Assembly: GCA_016793415.1 (NCBI GenBank) | Contig: JAEUMC010000819.1 | Coordinates: 1 to 11,885 of the forward strand | DNA: 11,885 nt | DNA from: Devosia sp. | GTDB lineage: Bacteria > Pseudomonadota > Alphaproteobacteria > Rhizobiales > Devosiaceae | Direction of reading: 5' to 3' | Shown: in pieces, positions 1-6,328 of the stretch | Layout: each line of letters opens with the position of its first letter | How positions within the stretch are numbered: position 1 is the stretch's first letter | Notes under the pieces: generated by a model | The model's input: only the letters and a program-made list of their open reading frames with translations | The model's database searches: none | Told to the model about the DNA's origin: nothing | Position numbers and translations under genes: made by a program

Positions 1-699
1 CGTACGGGTCTTGCGGCCATCGGCCTCCGACGGCGGGGTCGGCGGCAGCTCGGCGACCGGGGTTGCCGGGCGGCGCTGCGGCGCGGTTTCGGCAGCCCGG
101 CGGGCCGGCGAAACGCGCGGCTCCCGCGAGACGGTCGAAACTTCTGCCACTTCCTCGAGCGCACGATCCGCCTCGGCGGCACGCGCCTTGGCTTCCTCGG
201 CGCGCTGTGCCTCCTCGCGGAGGGCACGGCGGCGAGCATCTTCCTCGGCGCGACGGGCTTCCTCAGCACGGGCGCGGGCTTCGTCCTCGGCCTGGCGGCT
301 CGCGGCTTCGCGCAGGGCGCGAGCCCGGGCGTCAGCCTCGGTGGCGCTCAGCCCACCACCCGGACGCGGCGCAATACCGGAGCGCAGCGGCGGACGGCCC
401 TGGTTGGACTGGTAGGGGCGATTGCCCGACGGCGCTCCCGACGAAGCGGGGCGACCCGAACCCTGCGCGGGCGCAGCGCCACCACCACCCTGCGGCGGAC
501 GCGGGGTGTGCGGCGTATGAGGGGTATGTGCGCCGGGCGAGCCGGGCGGCACGAAGCGGGTGCGCTTCTCGACGACCACGGTGTTCCGCGACGAACGTGC
601 CACATTGGGGCGTGCCCCCACGCTGGGGCCTCCCTTCAATGACAGCGTCTTCTTGCCGCCGGCACCAGAATCTTCGCGCTTGTCGTCGTTATCAGACAT
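1..699 (-). CDS. infB: Translation initiation factor IF-2, N-terminal 233 residues (3' part cut by window edge)
   Basis: IF-2 is the GTPase that brings initiator fMet-tRNA to the 30S ribosome. Only the N-terminal region is present: the frame is open from ATG at 699 to base 1 without a stop, so the G domain lies outside. Residues 1-50 carry MSDNDD, KKTLSLK (16-22) and VVVEKR (41-46), the usual start of alphaproteobacterial IF-2. Residues 51-116 are low complexity, rich in Pro, Gly and Arg, with a TPH repeat near 59-65. Residues 119-182 are an Ala/Arg/Glu-rich charged helix, likely coiled coil. A Pro-rich linker ends in GRKTRT (228-233), which in relatives lies shortly before the conserved domains. 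The start is supported by AAGGAAG about 11 nt upstream. The gene is last in the visible rimP-nusA-ylxR-infB order, 123 bp after ylxR. The name rests on the N-terminal motifs and the context, since no catalytic motif is visible. Confidence 0.93.
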   Translation of the reverse strand, partial: MSDNDDKREDSGAGGKKTLSLKGGPSVGARPNVARSSRNTVVVEKRTRFVPPGSPGAHTPHTPHTPRPPQGGGGAAPAQGSGRPASSGAPSGNRPYQSNQGRPPLRSGIAPRPGGGLSATEADARARALREAASRQAEDEARARAEEARRAEEDARRRALREEAQRAEEAKARAAEADRALEEVAEVSTVSREPRVSPARRAAETAPQRRPATPVAELPPTPPSEADGRKTRT

Positions 700-736
700 G
701 TAACTCGCGTCTTCCTTCACGAAACCTGCCCGCGAA

Positions 737-752
737 AGCGCGTCGCCGCGCT
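737..752 (-). other. Small GNRA-capped hairpin in the infB leader
   Basis: On the minus strand AGCGCG (752-747) pairs with CGCGCT (742-737) around a GCGA tetraloop. It is the second hairpin with a GNRA-type loop in the 123-bp spacer, lying about 37 nt before the infB start codon and upstream of the AAGGAAG ribosome binding site. It is short and made of G/C-rich sequence, so chance occurrence is possible. Confidence 0.35.
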
Positions 753-784
753 CTCTGAACAAGTCCGATTGTCGGGCTCAGGGG

Positions 785-809
785 GCGGCGCAGCTCTCGC
801 TCGCGCCGC
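785..809 (-). other. GC-rich hairpin in the ylxR-infB spacer
   Basis: Read on the minus strand, GCGGCGC (809-803) pairs perfectly with GCGCCGC (791-785). Inside it, AGC (801-799) pairs with GCT (794-792) around a GAGA tetraloop, leaving one bulged G at 802. That gives 10 base pairs with a GNRA-type cap. No T-run follows, so it is not a standard intrinsic terminator. It starts 14 nt after the ylxR stop and could slow or process the operon mRNA ahead of infB; that role is inferred. Confidence 0.55.
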
Positions 810-822
810 TCAAATAACCCAT

Positions 823-1440
823 CTAGTTGGCGATGTAACGTGCCAGCCTTTCGGCTCGTTGCACCGCCGCCTGGGCCGCGCCCCCCTTGATGAGCGCAGC
901 ATGTATCACATTTTCGATCCCGAGTGCCAAACCCATTTGGCCCGAATCGAGCAATTCGAAATGCGGAGTTAAGACAGGCTCAAAACCCGCCTCTTCGGCC
1001 GCCTTCGTATACCCCTTGAGCGAACCCAGGAGCTTGTTTCGACCATCCTCGGCCGCGTCGGTCGCGGTGAGGAGGCCCACTACTTCACCCGCCTCGATCG
1101 CCGCCTTGACCTTGGTCGAGCCGGTTACCAGCTGCCCCGCCTTGCGCGCCAGGGAGAGCGAATTGAGCAATCGCTCCTCCAACCGGCGCCGGGTCAGACC
1201 GGCGAGATCGTCGGGTACCTTCACCTCGGCCTTGAGGCTTTTGGCGAAGGCCTTCTTCTTTACCGCCTCGGCCACGGTCTTCGAGCCAAGGGTAATCCAG
1301 ACGCCACGCCCTTCGGCCTTGCCGTCGGTATCGGGCACCACCTCGCCGTCGGGTGAGACGGCGAAGCGGATCAGTTCGGCAATCGGCTTCACCTCACGGG
1401 TGAGGGCGCATTGCCTTTCGGTTTCCTCGCGACGCGGCAC
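823..1440 (-). CDS. YlxR (DUF448) / L7Ae-like two-domain RNA-binding protein
   Basis: This is a 205-residue nucleic-acid-binding protein of the conserved nusA operon. Residues 8-80 match YlxR: ERQCALTR (8-15, the alphaproteobacterial form of the YlxR RxCxxCR motif, lacking the second Cys), VVPD (34-37) and GRGVW (44-48). Residues 88-188 look like an L7Ae/L30e-type RNA-binding fold, with LSLARKAGQLVTG (95-107), a core VVGLLTATDA (120-129) and LALGIENVIHAAL (171-183). YlxR family members are reported to act on RNase P or as nucleoid/RNA-binding regulators; the role in this lineage is not established. The start is GTG: an in-frame TGA lies 9 nt upstream, so no longer form is possible, and the Shine-Dalgarno match is weak. 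The gene begins 19 nt after the nusA stop, so translational coupling is likely. Confidence 0.9.
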   Translation of the reverse strand: MPRREETERQCALTREVKPIAELIRFAVSPDGEVVPDTDGKAEGRGVWITLGSKTVAEAVKKKAFAKSLKAEVKVPDDLAGLTRRRLEERLLNSLSLARKAGQLVTGSTKVKAAIEAGEVVGLLTATDAAEDGRNKLLGSLKGYTKAAEEAGFEPVLTPHFELLDSGQMGLALGIENVIHAALIKGGAAQAAVQRAERLARYIAN

Positions 1441-1459
1441 CGGGCTTCAGACCACCCGA

Positions 1460-3061
1460 TTACGCGGGCGCCCCTTCTTCCAGCTCGGCGGCCTCTTCGG
1501 CCACGGCGAGATCGGCTTCAGTGATCCAGCCGGCCTTGAGGCGGGCCTGCAGGATCATTTCCTCGGCTTCCTCACGGCTCACCGGGAAATCCTTGAAGGT
1601 ACCCTCGAACCGCTTGGTCTCGCCGTCCTTGCGCTCCGTCCAGCCGACCAGATCGTCAGCGGCGCAACCGGCAAAGTCCTCGACGCTCTTGATGTCTTCC
1701 TTGCCGAGCGCCACAAGCATCGCGGCGTTCAGGCCCGGGATTTCATAGAGCTCATCCTCGACGCCCAGCTTCAACCGCTCGTCGTCATTGGCCTTCTCGA
1801 TCGCCGCCAGGTAGTCGGAGGCGCGCTGCTGGATTTCCGCCGCGGTCTCTTCGTCAAAACCCTGGATCGAGGCGATTTCCGAGGCGTCGATATAGGCGAG
1901 TTCCTCGACCGAGGAGAAGCCTTCGGAAGCCAGTAGTTGGGCAACCATCTCGTCAACATCAAGGGCCTGCATGAACAAAGCAGAGCGCTCGGTGAATTCC
2001 TTCTGGCGGCGCTCGGACTCTTCGGCTTCGGTGAGGATGTCGATGTCCCAGCCGATCAGCTGGCTGGCGAGACGCACATTCTGGCCGCGGCGGCCGATGG
2101 CGAGGCTCAGCTGCTCATCGGGCACCACCACTTCGATGCGCTCGGCCTGCTCGTCGAGCACCACCTTGGCGACATCGGCCGGCTGCAGCGCCGAAACGAC
2201 CAGGTCGGCGATCGACTCGGTCCACGGGATGATGTCGATCTTTTCGCCCTGCAGTTCGGCAACCACCGCCTGGACGCGCGAACCGCGCATACCGACGCAG
2301 GCGCCGACCGGGTCAATGGACGAGTCCGACGAGGTGACGGCGATCTTGGCGCGGCTGCCCGGATCGCGGGCGATCGAACGGATGGTGATGATGCCATCGT
2401 AGATCTCCGGCACTTCCTGCATGAACAGCTTGGCCATGAACTGCGGATGGGTGCGGGAGAGGAAAATCTGCGGGCCGCGCTGCTCGCGACGCACGTCATA
2501 GATATAGGCGCGGACGCGATCGCCGTAGCGATAGAGCTCGCGCGGGATCAGTTCGTCGCGGCGAATGATGGCTTCGCCACGGCCCAGATCGACGATGACG
2601 TTGCCGTACTCGACGCGCTTGACGGTGCCGTTGACGATCTCGCCGACGCGGTTGATGTACTCCTCGTACATGCGGTCGCGCTCGGCATCGCGCACCTTCT
2701 GCACGATCACCTGCTTGGCCGACTGGGCGGCGATGCGGCCGAACTCGATCGGCGGCAGCGGCTCGGTGAGGAAGTCGCCGAGCTTGGCGGCGTCGTTCTT
2801 CTGCTTGGCGTATTTGAGCTCGACCTGGCGGGAGGGTTCCTCGACCGCCTCAACCACTTCGAGCAGCCGCCACAGGCGCAGCTCGCCGGTCTTGGGGTTG
2901 ATCTCGGCGCGCACGTTGGTCTCGGCGCCGTAGCGGGTCTTGGCCGCCTTCTCGATCGCGTCCTGCATCGACTCGATGACGATCATGCGATCGATCGACT
3001 TTTCGCGGGCAACGGCATCAGCGATCTGGAGCAGTTCCAGGCGGTTCGCGCTAACGGCCAT
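1460..3061 (-). CDS. nusA: Transcription termination/antitermination factor NusA
   Basis: NusA binds RNA polymerase and nascent RNA, stimulating pausing and intrinsic termination and taking part in antitermination complexes. The 533-residue product has the full family layout: N-terminal polymerase-binding domain (about 1-130), S1 domain (about 137-200, [20 protein letters not shown]), KH1 with [15 protein letters not shown] (252-266), KH2 with [13 protein letters not shown] (320-332), and two C-terminal acidic helix-hairpin-helix repeats (about 365-422 and 435-510), followed by an acidic tail. The C-terminal repeats are typical of proteobacterial NusA. The ATG abuts the rimP TAA with no gap, and GAGGAG sits 9 nt upstream inside rimP, so the two genes are translationally coupled. 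Expression may be controlled by the attenuator-like leader upstream of rimP, which would let NusA act on its own operon; that is an inference. Confidence 0.98.
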   Translation of the reverse strand: MAVSANRLELLQIADAVAREKSIDRMIVIESMQDAIEKAAKTRYGAETNVRAEINPKTGELRLWRLLEVVEAVEEPSRQVELKYAKQKNDAAKLGDFLTEPLPPIEFGRIAAQSAKQVIVQKVRDAERDRMYEEYINRVGEIVNGTVKRVEYGNVIVDLGRGEAIIRRDELIPRELYRYGDRVRAYIYDVRREQRGPQIFLSRTHPQFMAKLFMQEVPEIYDGIITIRSIARDPGSRAKIAVTSSDSSIDPVGACVGMRGSRVQAVVAELQGEKIDIIPWTESIADLVVSALQPADVAKVVLDEQAERIEVVVPDEQLSLAIGRRGQNVRLASQLIGWDIDILTEAEESERRQKEFTERSALFMQALDVDEMVAQLLASEGFSSVEELAYIDASEIASIQGFDEETAAEIQQRASDYLAAIEKANDDERLKLGVEDELYEIPGLNAAMLVALGKEDIKSVEDFAGCAADDLVGWTERKDGETKRFEGTFKDFPVSREEAEEMILQARLKAGWITEADLAVAEEAAELEEGAPA

Positions 3062-3745
3062 TTAGTGTGTCTCCTCAGTGGAAGCGTCTTCTTCGGATTC
3101 TTCGGGGGTATTTGAGTGGTCCGCCGTGTCCTCGGCCGGATCGGCCTCCGAGTCGTCGGACAGTTCGACGGTCTCGATGTCTTCATCGTCGTCGATGGGG
3201 AATTCTTCCTGGTCGACCTGAGCCAGGTTCATCAGCTTGTCGGTCATCACCAGCTTGGCCTCGGCCAGCATGGAAAGCGGCAGGCGGAAATCCGGCTCGG
3301 TGCCCTTGGGCACGTCGGGCAGGGTGATGACGACATGATCGCCATCGACCGCCTTGATCAGGCCGCGGAAGCGGCGGCGGCCATCGAGCAGGTCGGACAG
3401 TTCGACCTTGGCCTCGTGGCCGACATAGGCGGCGAAATCGCGGGCCCGCACCAGCGGCCGGTCGATGCCGGGGGACGAGACCTCGAGATGATACTCGCGA
3501 TCGATCGGATCTTCGACGTCGAGCACCGGCGAGACGTCTTTGCTCAGCCGCTCGCAATCGGTGATGTTGAAGCGGCCATTGCCGTCCTCGGCCATGATCT
3601 GCAGCGTCAGGCCATTCTCCTGCGTCATCTTCACACGCACGAGGCTGTAGCCGAGATCGTTGGCGACGGGCTCGACGATGCGGGCGATCCGCTGCTCGAG
3701 GCCGGTCTCCTTGATGTAACGCTTTTCGGTGAGATCGAACGTCAT
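3062..3745 (-). CDS. rimP: Ribosome maturation factor RimP
   Basis: RimP helps assemble the 30S subunit. The 227-residue product has the two-domain family pattern: an N-terminal alpha/beta domain with IKETGLEQRIARIVEPV (11-27) and the signature YHLEVSSPGIDRPL (85-98), then an SH3-like domain (about 100-172, with GHEAKVEL and RRRFRGLIKAV). Residues 178-227 are a strongly acidic, low-complexity tail not needed by the core fold. The frame stays open to an ATG at 3838, but I chose the ATG at 3745 because the homologous sequence begins there and the predicted transcript starts near 3830, downstream of that other ATG. The Shine-Dalgarno match is poor (GAGG about 14 nt upstream). It is the first gene of the rimP-nusA-ylxR-infB operon. 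Confidence 0.95.
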   Translation of the reverse strand: MTFDLTEKRYIKETGLEQRIARIVEPVANDLGYSLVRVKMTQENGLTLQIMAEDGNGRFNITDCERLSKDVSPVLDVEDPIDREYHLEVSSPGIDRPLVRARDFAAYVGHEAKVELSDLLDGRRRFRGLIKAVDGDHVVITLPDVPKGTEPDFRLPLSMLAEAKLVMTDKLMNLAQVDQEEFPIDDDEDIETVELSDDSEADPAEDTADHSNTPEESEEDASTEETH

Positions 3746-3766
3746 GCTGTTGCGATGGGCCTCAAG

Positions 3767-3805
3767 AAAACAAAAAGAGCGGGGGCCCGGTCGGCACCCC
3801 ACTCT
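3767..3805 (-). terminator. Intrinsic terminator in the rimP-nusA operon leader (candidate attenuator)
   Basis: On the minus strand AGAGTGGGG (3805-3797) pairs with CCCCGCTCT (3784-3776): nine pairs including one U-G. After a bulged U at 3796, GCC (3795-3793) pairs with GGC (3787-3785) around a five-base loop. The stem is followed at once by a T-tract, TTTTTGTTTT (ending at 3767). This is a textbook intrinsic terminator, yet it lies between the predicted promoter and the rimP start codon, about 21 nt before the ATG. No gene upstream on this strand needs it, so regulated read-through of the operon is the natural reading. Confidence 0.8.
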
Positions 3806-3821
3806 CGCTTTAGAGCCAGAG
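3802..3821 (-). promoter_or_regulatory. Candidate antiterminator hairpin overlapping the leader terminator
   Basis: On the minus strand CTCTGGCT (3821-3814) pairs with AGCGAGAG (3809-3802) around a CTAA loop, seven pairs with one G-G mismatch. Its 3' arm contains AGAG (3805-3802), the same bases that form the foot of the terminator stem next to the T-tract. The two hairpins therefore cannot form fully together. This mutually exclusive layout is what an attenuator needs; whether it works as one is inferred. Confidence 0.5.
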
Positions 3822-3836
3822 ATGTTGTTGGCGCTC

Positions 3837-3865
3837 ATATAGCGCCGTTGGGCGTTGGGCGCAAG
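3837..3865 (-). promoter_or_regulatory. Predicted promoter of the rimP-nusA-ylxR-infB operon
   Basis: On the minus strand CTTGCG (3865-3860) and CTATAT (3842-3837) are separated by 17 bases. The pattern reported for housekeeping promoters of Sinorhizobium meliloti is CTTGAC-N17-CTATAT, so the -10 is identical and the -35 matches four of six. Transcription would start near 3830, giving a leader of about 85 nt. The -10 sits inside a perfect palindrome, GGCGCT-5-AGCGCC (3830-3846), and the spacer holds a tandem seven-base repeat (3846-3859). Confidence 0.65.
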
Positions 3866-3941
3866 ATCATCCCGTCCGGCTGTGCTTGCTGCCGCCAGCG
3901 GCTATGGTCGGACAACGAGATTCGCGACCGGAGCAGGACTG

Positions 3942-5069
3942 ATGAAGACACGCGCGGCAGTGGCATTCGCGGCGGGCAAACCCCTCGAAATCGTCGAGCT
4001 CGACCTCGAGGGCCCCAAGGCGGGCGAAGTGCTGGTCGAGATCAAGGCCACCGGCATCTGCCACACCGACGCGTTCACCCTGTCAGGCGCCGACCCGGAG
4101 GGACTGTTTCCCTCGATCCTCGGCCATGAGGGGGCGGGCGTGGTGCTCGACGTCGGACCCGGTGTCACCAGCCTCAAGCCGGGCGACCATGTGATCCCAC
4201 TCTACACACCCGAATGCCGGGAGTGCCCGAGCTGCCTGAGCCGCAAGACCAACCTCTGCACGGCGATCCGCGCCACCCAGGGCAAGGGCCTGATGCCGGA
4301 CGGGACCTCGCGGTTTTCCTACAAGGGCCAGACCATCTTTCACTACATGGGCTGCTCGACCTTCTCGAACCACACCGTCCTGCCCGAGATCGCGCTCGCC
4401 AAGATCGACCCCAAGGCGCCGTTCGACAAGGTGTTCTACATCGGCTGCGGCGTCACCACCGGAGTGGGCGCGGTGCTCAACACCGCCAAGGTCGAAGCCG
4501 GCGCCACCGCCGTGGTGTTCGGGCTTGGCGGCATCGGGCTCAATGTGGTGCAGGGGCTGAAGCTCGCCGGCGCCGACATGATCATCGGCGTCGACATCAA
4601 CAACGACAAGCAGGCCTGGGGCGAGCGCTTCGGCATGACGCATTTCGTCAACCCCAAGGAGATCGACGGCGACGTCGTCCCCTATCTTGTGAACCTCACC
4701 AAACGTGGAGCTGACCAGATCGGCGGCGCCGACTACACCTTCGATTGCACCGGCAACACTACGGTGATGCGGCAGGCGCTGGAGGCGAGCCATCGCGGCT
4801 GGGGTAAATCGGTGGTGATCGGGGTGGCCGGCGCGGGCCAGGAAATCTCCACCCGGCCATTCCAGCTGGTCACCGGCCGCACCTGGATGGGCACCGCCTT
4901 CGGCGGCGCGCGCGGTCGCACCGACGTGCCGAAAATCGTCGACTGGTACATGAGCGGCAAGCTCGAGATCGACCCGATGATCACCCACACGCTGAGACTC
5001 GAGGACATCAACAAGGGGTTTGAGCTGATGCACCACGGCGAGAGCATTCGCAGCGTGGTGTTGTTCTAG
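3942..5069 (+). CDS. frmA: S-(hydroxymethyl)glutathione dehydrogenase (class III alcohol dehydrogenase)
   Basis: This zinc enzyme oxidises S-hydroxymethylglutathione, formed from formaldehyde and glutathione, to S-formylglutathione with NAD+; many members also reduce S-nitrosoglutathione. The 375-residue length is normal. Visible residues are catalytic zinc ligands C40 (GICHTD), H62 (GHEG) and C169 (GCGVTTG), structural zinc ligands C92, C95, C98 and C106, the nucleotide loop GLGGIG (194-199) and D218, which favours NAD. Class III marks include D51 and E53 (the GADPEG stretch), R110 and R368 (SIRSVV), which bind the glutathione substrate. The frame is open upstream to an ATG at 3855, but homology begins at MKTRAAVAF, with GGAG 10 nt before the ATG at 3942. 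It diverges from rimP. No S-formylglutathione hydrolase or FrmR-like regulator is adjacent, and no clear promoter was found. The symbol could equally be adhC, adhI or flhA. Confidence 0.96.
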   Translation: MKTRAAVAFAAGKPLEIVELDLEGPKAGEVLVEIKATGICHTDAFTLSGADPEGLFPSILGHEGAGVVLDVGPGVTSLKPGDHVIPLYTPECRECPSCLSRKTNLCTAIRATQGKGLMPDGTSRFSYKGQTIFHYMGCSTFSNHTVLPEIALAKIDPKAPFDKVFYIGCGVTTGVGAVLNTAKVEAGATAVVFGLGGIGLNVVQGLKLAGADMIIGVDINNDKQAWGERFGMTHFVNPKEIDGDVVPYLVNLTKRGADQIGGADYTFDCTGNTTVMRQALEASHRGWGKSVVIGVAGAGQEISTRPFQLVTGRTWMGTAFGGARGRTDVPKIVDWYMSGKLEIDPMITHTLRLEDINKGFELMHHGESIRSVVLF

Positions 5070-5083
5070 GGGGCACCTTTCTG

Positions 5084-5191
5084 CTCCCCTCCCCCTTGAG
5101 GGGAGGGGCAGGGGGTGGGGGTGGCGAGGGGAACCTCGGTGCTGACTGCACCACCCCCACCCTCGATCCCTCCCCTCAAGGGGGAGGGAGG
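5084..5191. repeat. Palindromic intergenic repeat element, copy 1
   Basis: Two arms (5084-5124 and 5151-5191) are inverted copies of each other, alike at about 35 of 41 positions by my alignment, around a 26-base centre. Each arm is itself a small hairpin: in the left arm nine bases (5086-5094) pair perfectly with 5100-5108 around CTTGA. The G/C-rich tails point inward. The element fills the gap between the convergent 3' ends of the formaldehyde dehydrogenase and ketopantoate reductase genes, where it could stop transcription from both sides. A related element lies at 9148-9296. There is no coding capacity and no transposase. Confidence 0.85.
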
Positions 5192-5229
5192 CGATAGATC
5201 GAGTTTGAGGCGCCCCAAACTCCTCCTAG

Positions 5230-6201
5230 TTAAAGCCCCAACCGCGCCCGCAGTTCCGCCTCGCTCATGCTGCCCGGCTTGGCGCCCTTGGCCACCAGCT
5301 CGTGGCCGATGGTGACCAACCCCGCATTCAGCGGCGTGGGCACGCCGTGCAGCCGGCCGAGCAACACGATCTCGCCGTTGAGATAGTCGGTCTCGATCGT
5401 GCCGGTACCGCGCTTCAGGCTCTGGATCGAGGAGCCGCCGGTGCGGGTGATGCCGGCGACGGCGCCCAATTCCATCAGGCCCTTGCGGCGCGGATCGGCG
5501 TTGCCGGCTGCCACCCAATCGATGCCGGCGGCGGCATAGACCCGCTCCGCCTCGGCCTGGATCGCCTCCAGCAGCGGGCCGGAACGGCTGCCATGGCCGA
5601 GCGCCGCCTCGACCACGTTGCCGAGATTGTCGCGCAGTTTGCCGTATTTGGAGCGCATCACCTGTTCGAGCGGGAAGGCGGCGAAGCCGGCACTGTTGAA
5701 GGCGGTGGCGATCGCCGCGACATTGTCGTCAAGGCCATGCGGATAGCGGCCGAGGTCGATGAGCCCGCGTTTGGGCGCGCCGTAGCAGATCACCTCGCCG
5801 GGCGTGACGTAGTCGGCCGGCAGGATCACCGTCATGGCGTAGACGTTGGGGAACAGCCGCAGCGCCAGCCGTTCGTTGTTGACGCCGTTCTGGGCGCAGA
5901 CCACCGCTTGCGTCATGACACCGGCAGCCCGCAACTCCTCGAGCGCCGGAGCGGTGTGCTGGCCCTTCATGGTCAGGAAGATGACGTCGTCGGGCCGGAA
6001 CGCGAGTTCGCCCGGCGCGCCGACGAGGGGGAAGTTCACCAGTTGCGCGTCGGTAGTGGTGCGGAACATCAGCCCGCCATTGGCGCGGATCGCCTTGAGC
6101 ATATCGCCGCGGGCGATGCCGACCACATCGTGGCCGGCGCTGGCGAGGGAGGCCGCAAAGGTGCCGCCGATGGCGCCGACACCGTAGATGATGAACCGCA
6201 T
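5230..6201 (-). CDS. Ketopantoate reductase family protein (PanE/ApbA-like 2-dehydropantoate 2-reductase)
   Basis: The family reduces 2-dehydropantoate to D-pantoate with NADPH in pantothenate/CoA synthesis, though many paralogues act on other 2-oxo acids. The 323-residue product begins with a Rossmann motif, GVGAIGG (7-13), and has K79 (LTMKGQ), N105 (CAQNGVNN), the helical-domain KLRDNLGN (188-195) and a late signature with S257-S258, IETDYLNGEI (269-278) and VPTPLN (287-292). K188 (or K185) and E270 are the likely catalytic Lys and substrate-binding Glu. The frame runs upstream into the MFS gene, but homology starts at MRFIIYG, with AAGGAG nine bases before the ATG at 6201. It is a lone gene, downstream of and codirectional with the efflux gene, and convergent with the dehydrogenase. 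Several family residues differ from E. coli PanE, so true pantoate synthesis is not certain and no symbol is given. Confidence 0.9.
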   Translation of the reverse strand: MRFIIYGVGAIGGTFAASLASAGHDVVGIARGDMLKAIRANGGLMFRTTTDAQLVNFPLVGAPGELAFRPDDVIFLTMKGQHTAPALEELRAAGVMTQAVVCAQNGVNNERLALRLFPNVYAMTVILPADYVTPGEVICYGAPKRGLIDLGRYPHGLDDNVAAIATAFNSAGFAAFPLEQVMRSKYGKLRDNLGNVVEAALGHGSRSGPLLEAIQAEAERVYAAAGIDWVAAGNADPRRKGLMELGAVAGITRTGGSSIQSLKRGTGTIETDYLNGEIVLLGRLHGVPTPLNAGLVTIGHELVAKGAKPGSMSEAELRARLGL

Positions 6202-6276
6202 GCTGAAGCTCCTTTGCTCCAGCTTGGCGGCAATGGACGGCCCGAACAAGGCAGCCCAAAGTACAACAGCGTGATA

Positions 6277-6321
6277 GCCGGCGGCGGGGTTCACGTACCC
6301 AGCGCTTCTCCCGCCGCCGGC
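6277..6321. repeat. 12-bp GC-rich inverted repeat downstream of the efflux gene
   Basis: GCCGGCGGCGGG (6277-6288) is perfectly complementary to CCCGCCGCCGGC (6310-6321), with 21 bases between. On the minus strand it begins 8 nt after the efflux-gene stop codon. No T-run follows the 3' arm, so if it ends transcription it does so without the classical tract, or it merely protects the mRNA 3' end. It separates the efflux gene from the ketopantoate reductase gene on the same strand. Confidence 0.6.
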
Positions 6322-6328
6322 CGGACCG

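Noticed and set aside
887..3115. Two long plus-strand open frames opposite ylxR and nusA
   Set aside because: They mirror strongly conserved genes in GC-rich DNA where stop codons are rare, and their translations look like no protein family.
3746..3838. Upstream in-frame ATG that would lengthen RimP by 31 residues
   Set aside because: The added residues match nothing in the family, the ATG lies upstream of the predicted transcript start, and the stretch is better explained by the leader hairpins.
3885..3907. Promoter for the dehydrogenase gene (CTTGCT and CTATGG)
   Set aside because: The two elements are only 11 bases apart, too close for a sigma-70-type promoter; no better pair was found.
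4083..5036. Long minus-strand open frame opposite the formaldehyde dehydrogenase gene
   Set aside because: A shadow frame: the plus-strand protein has every catalytic residue of its family and the reverse product is compositionally odd.
5084..5191. CRISPR array or insertion sequence at the G/C-rich repeats
   Set aside because: There are only two inverted arms, no regular spacers, no transposase, and the same unit recurs in another intergenic gap, which fits a dispersed palindromic repeat.
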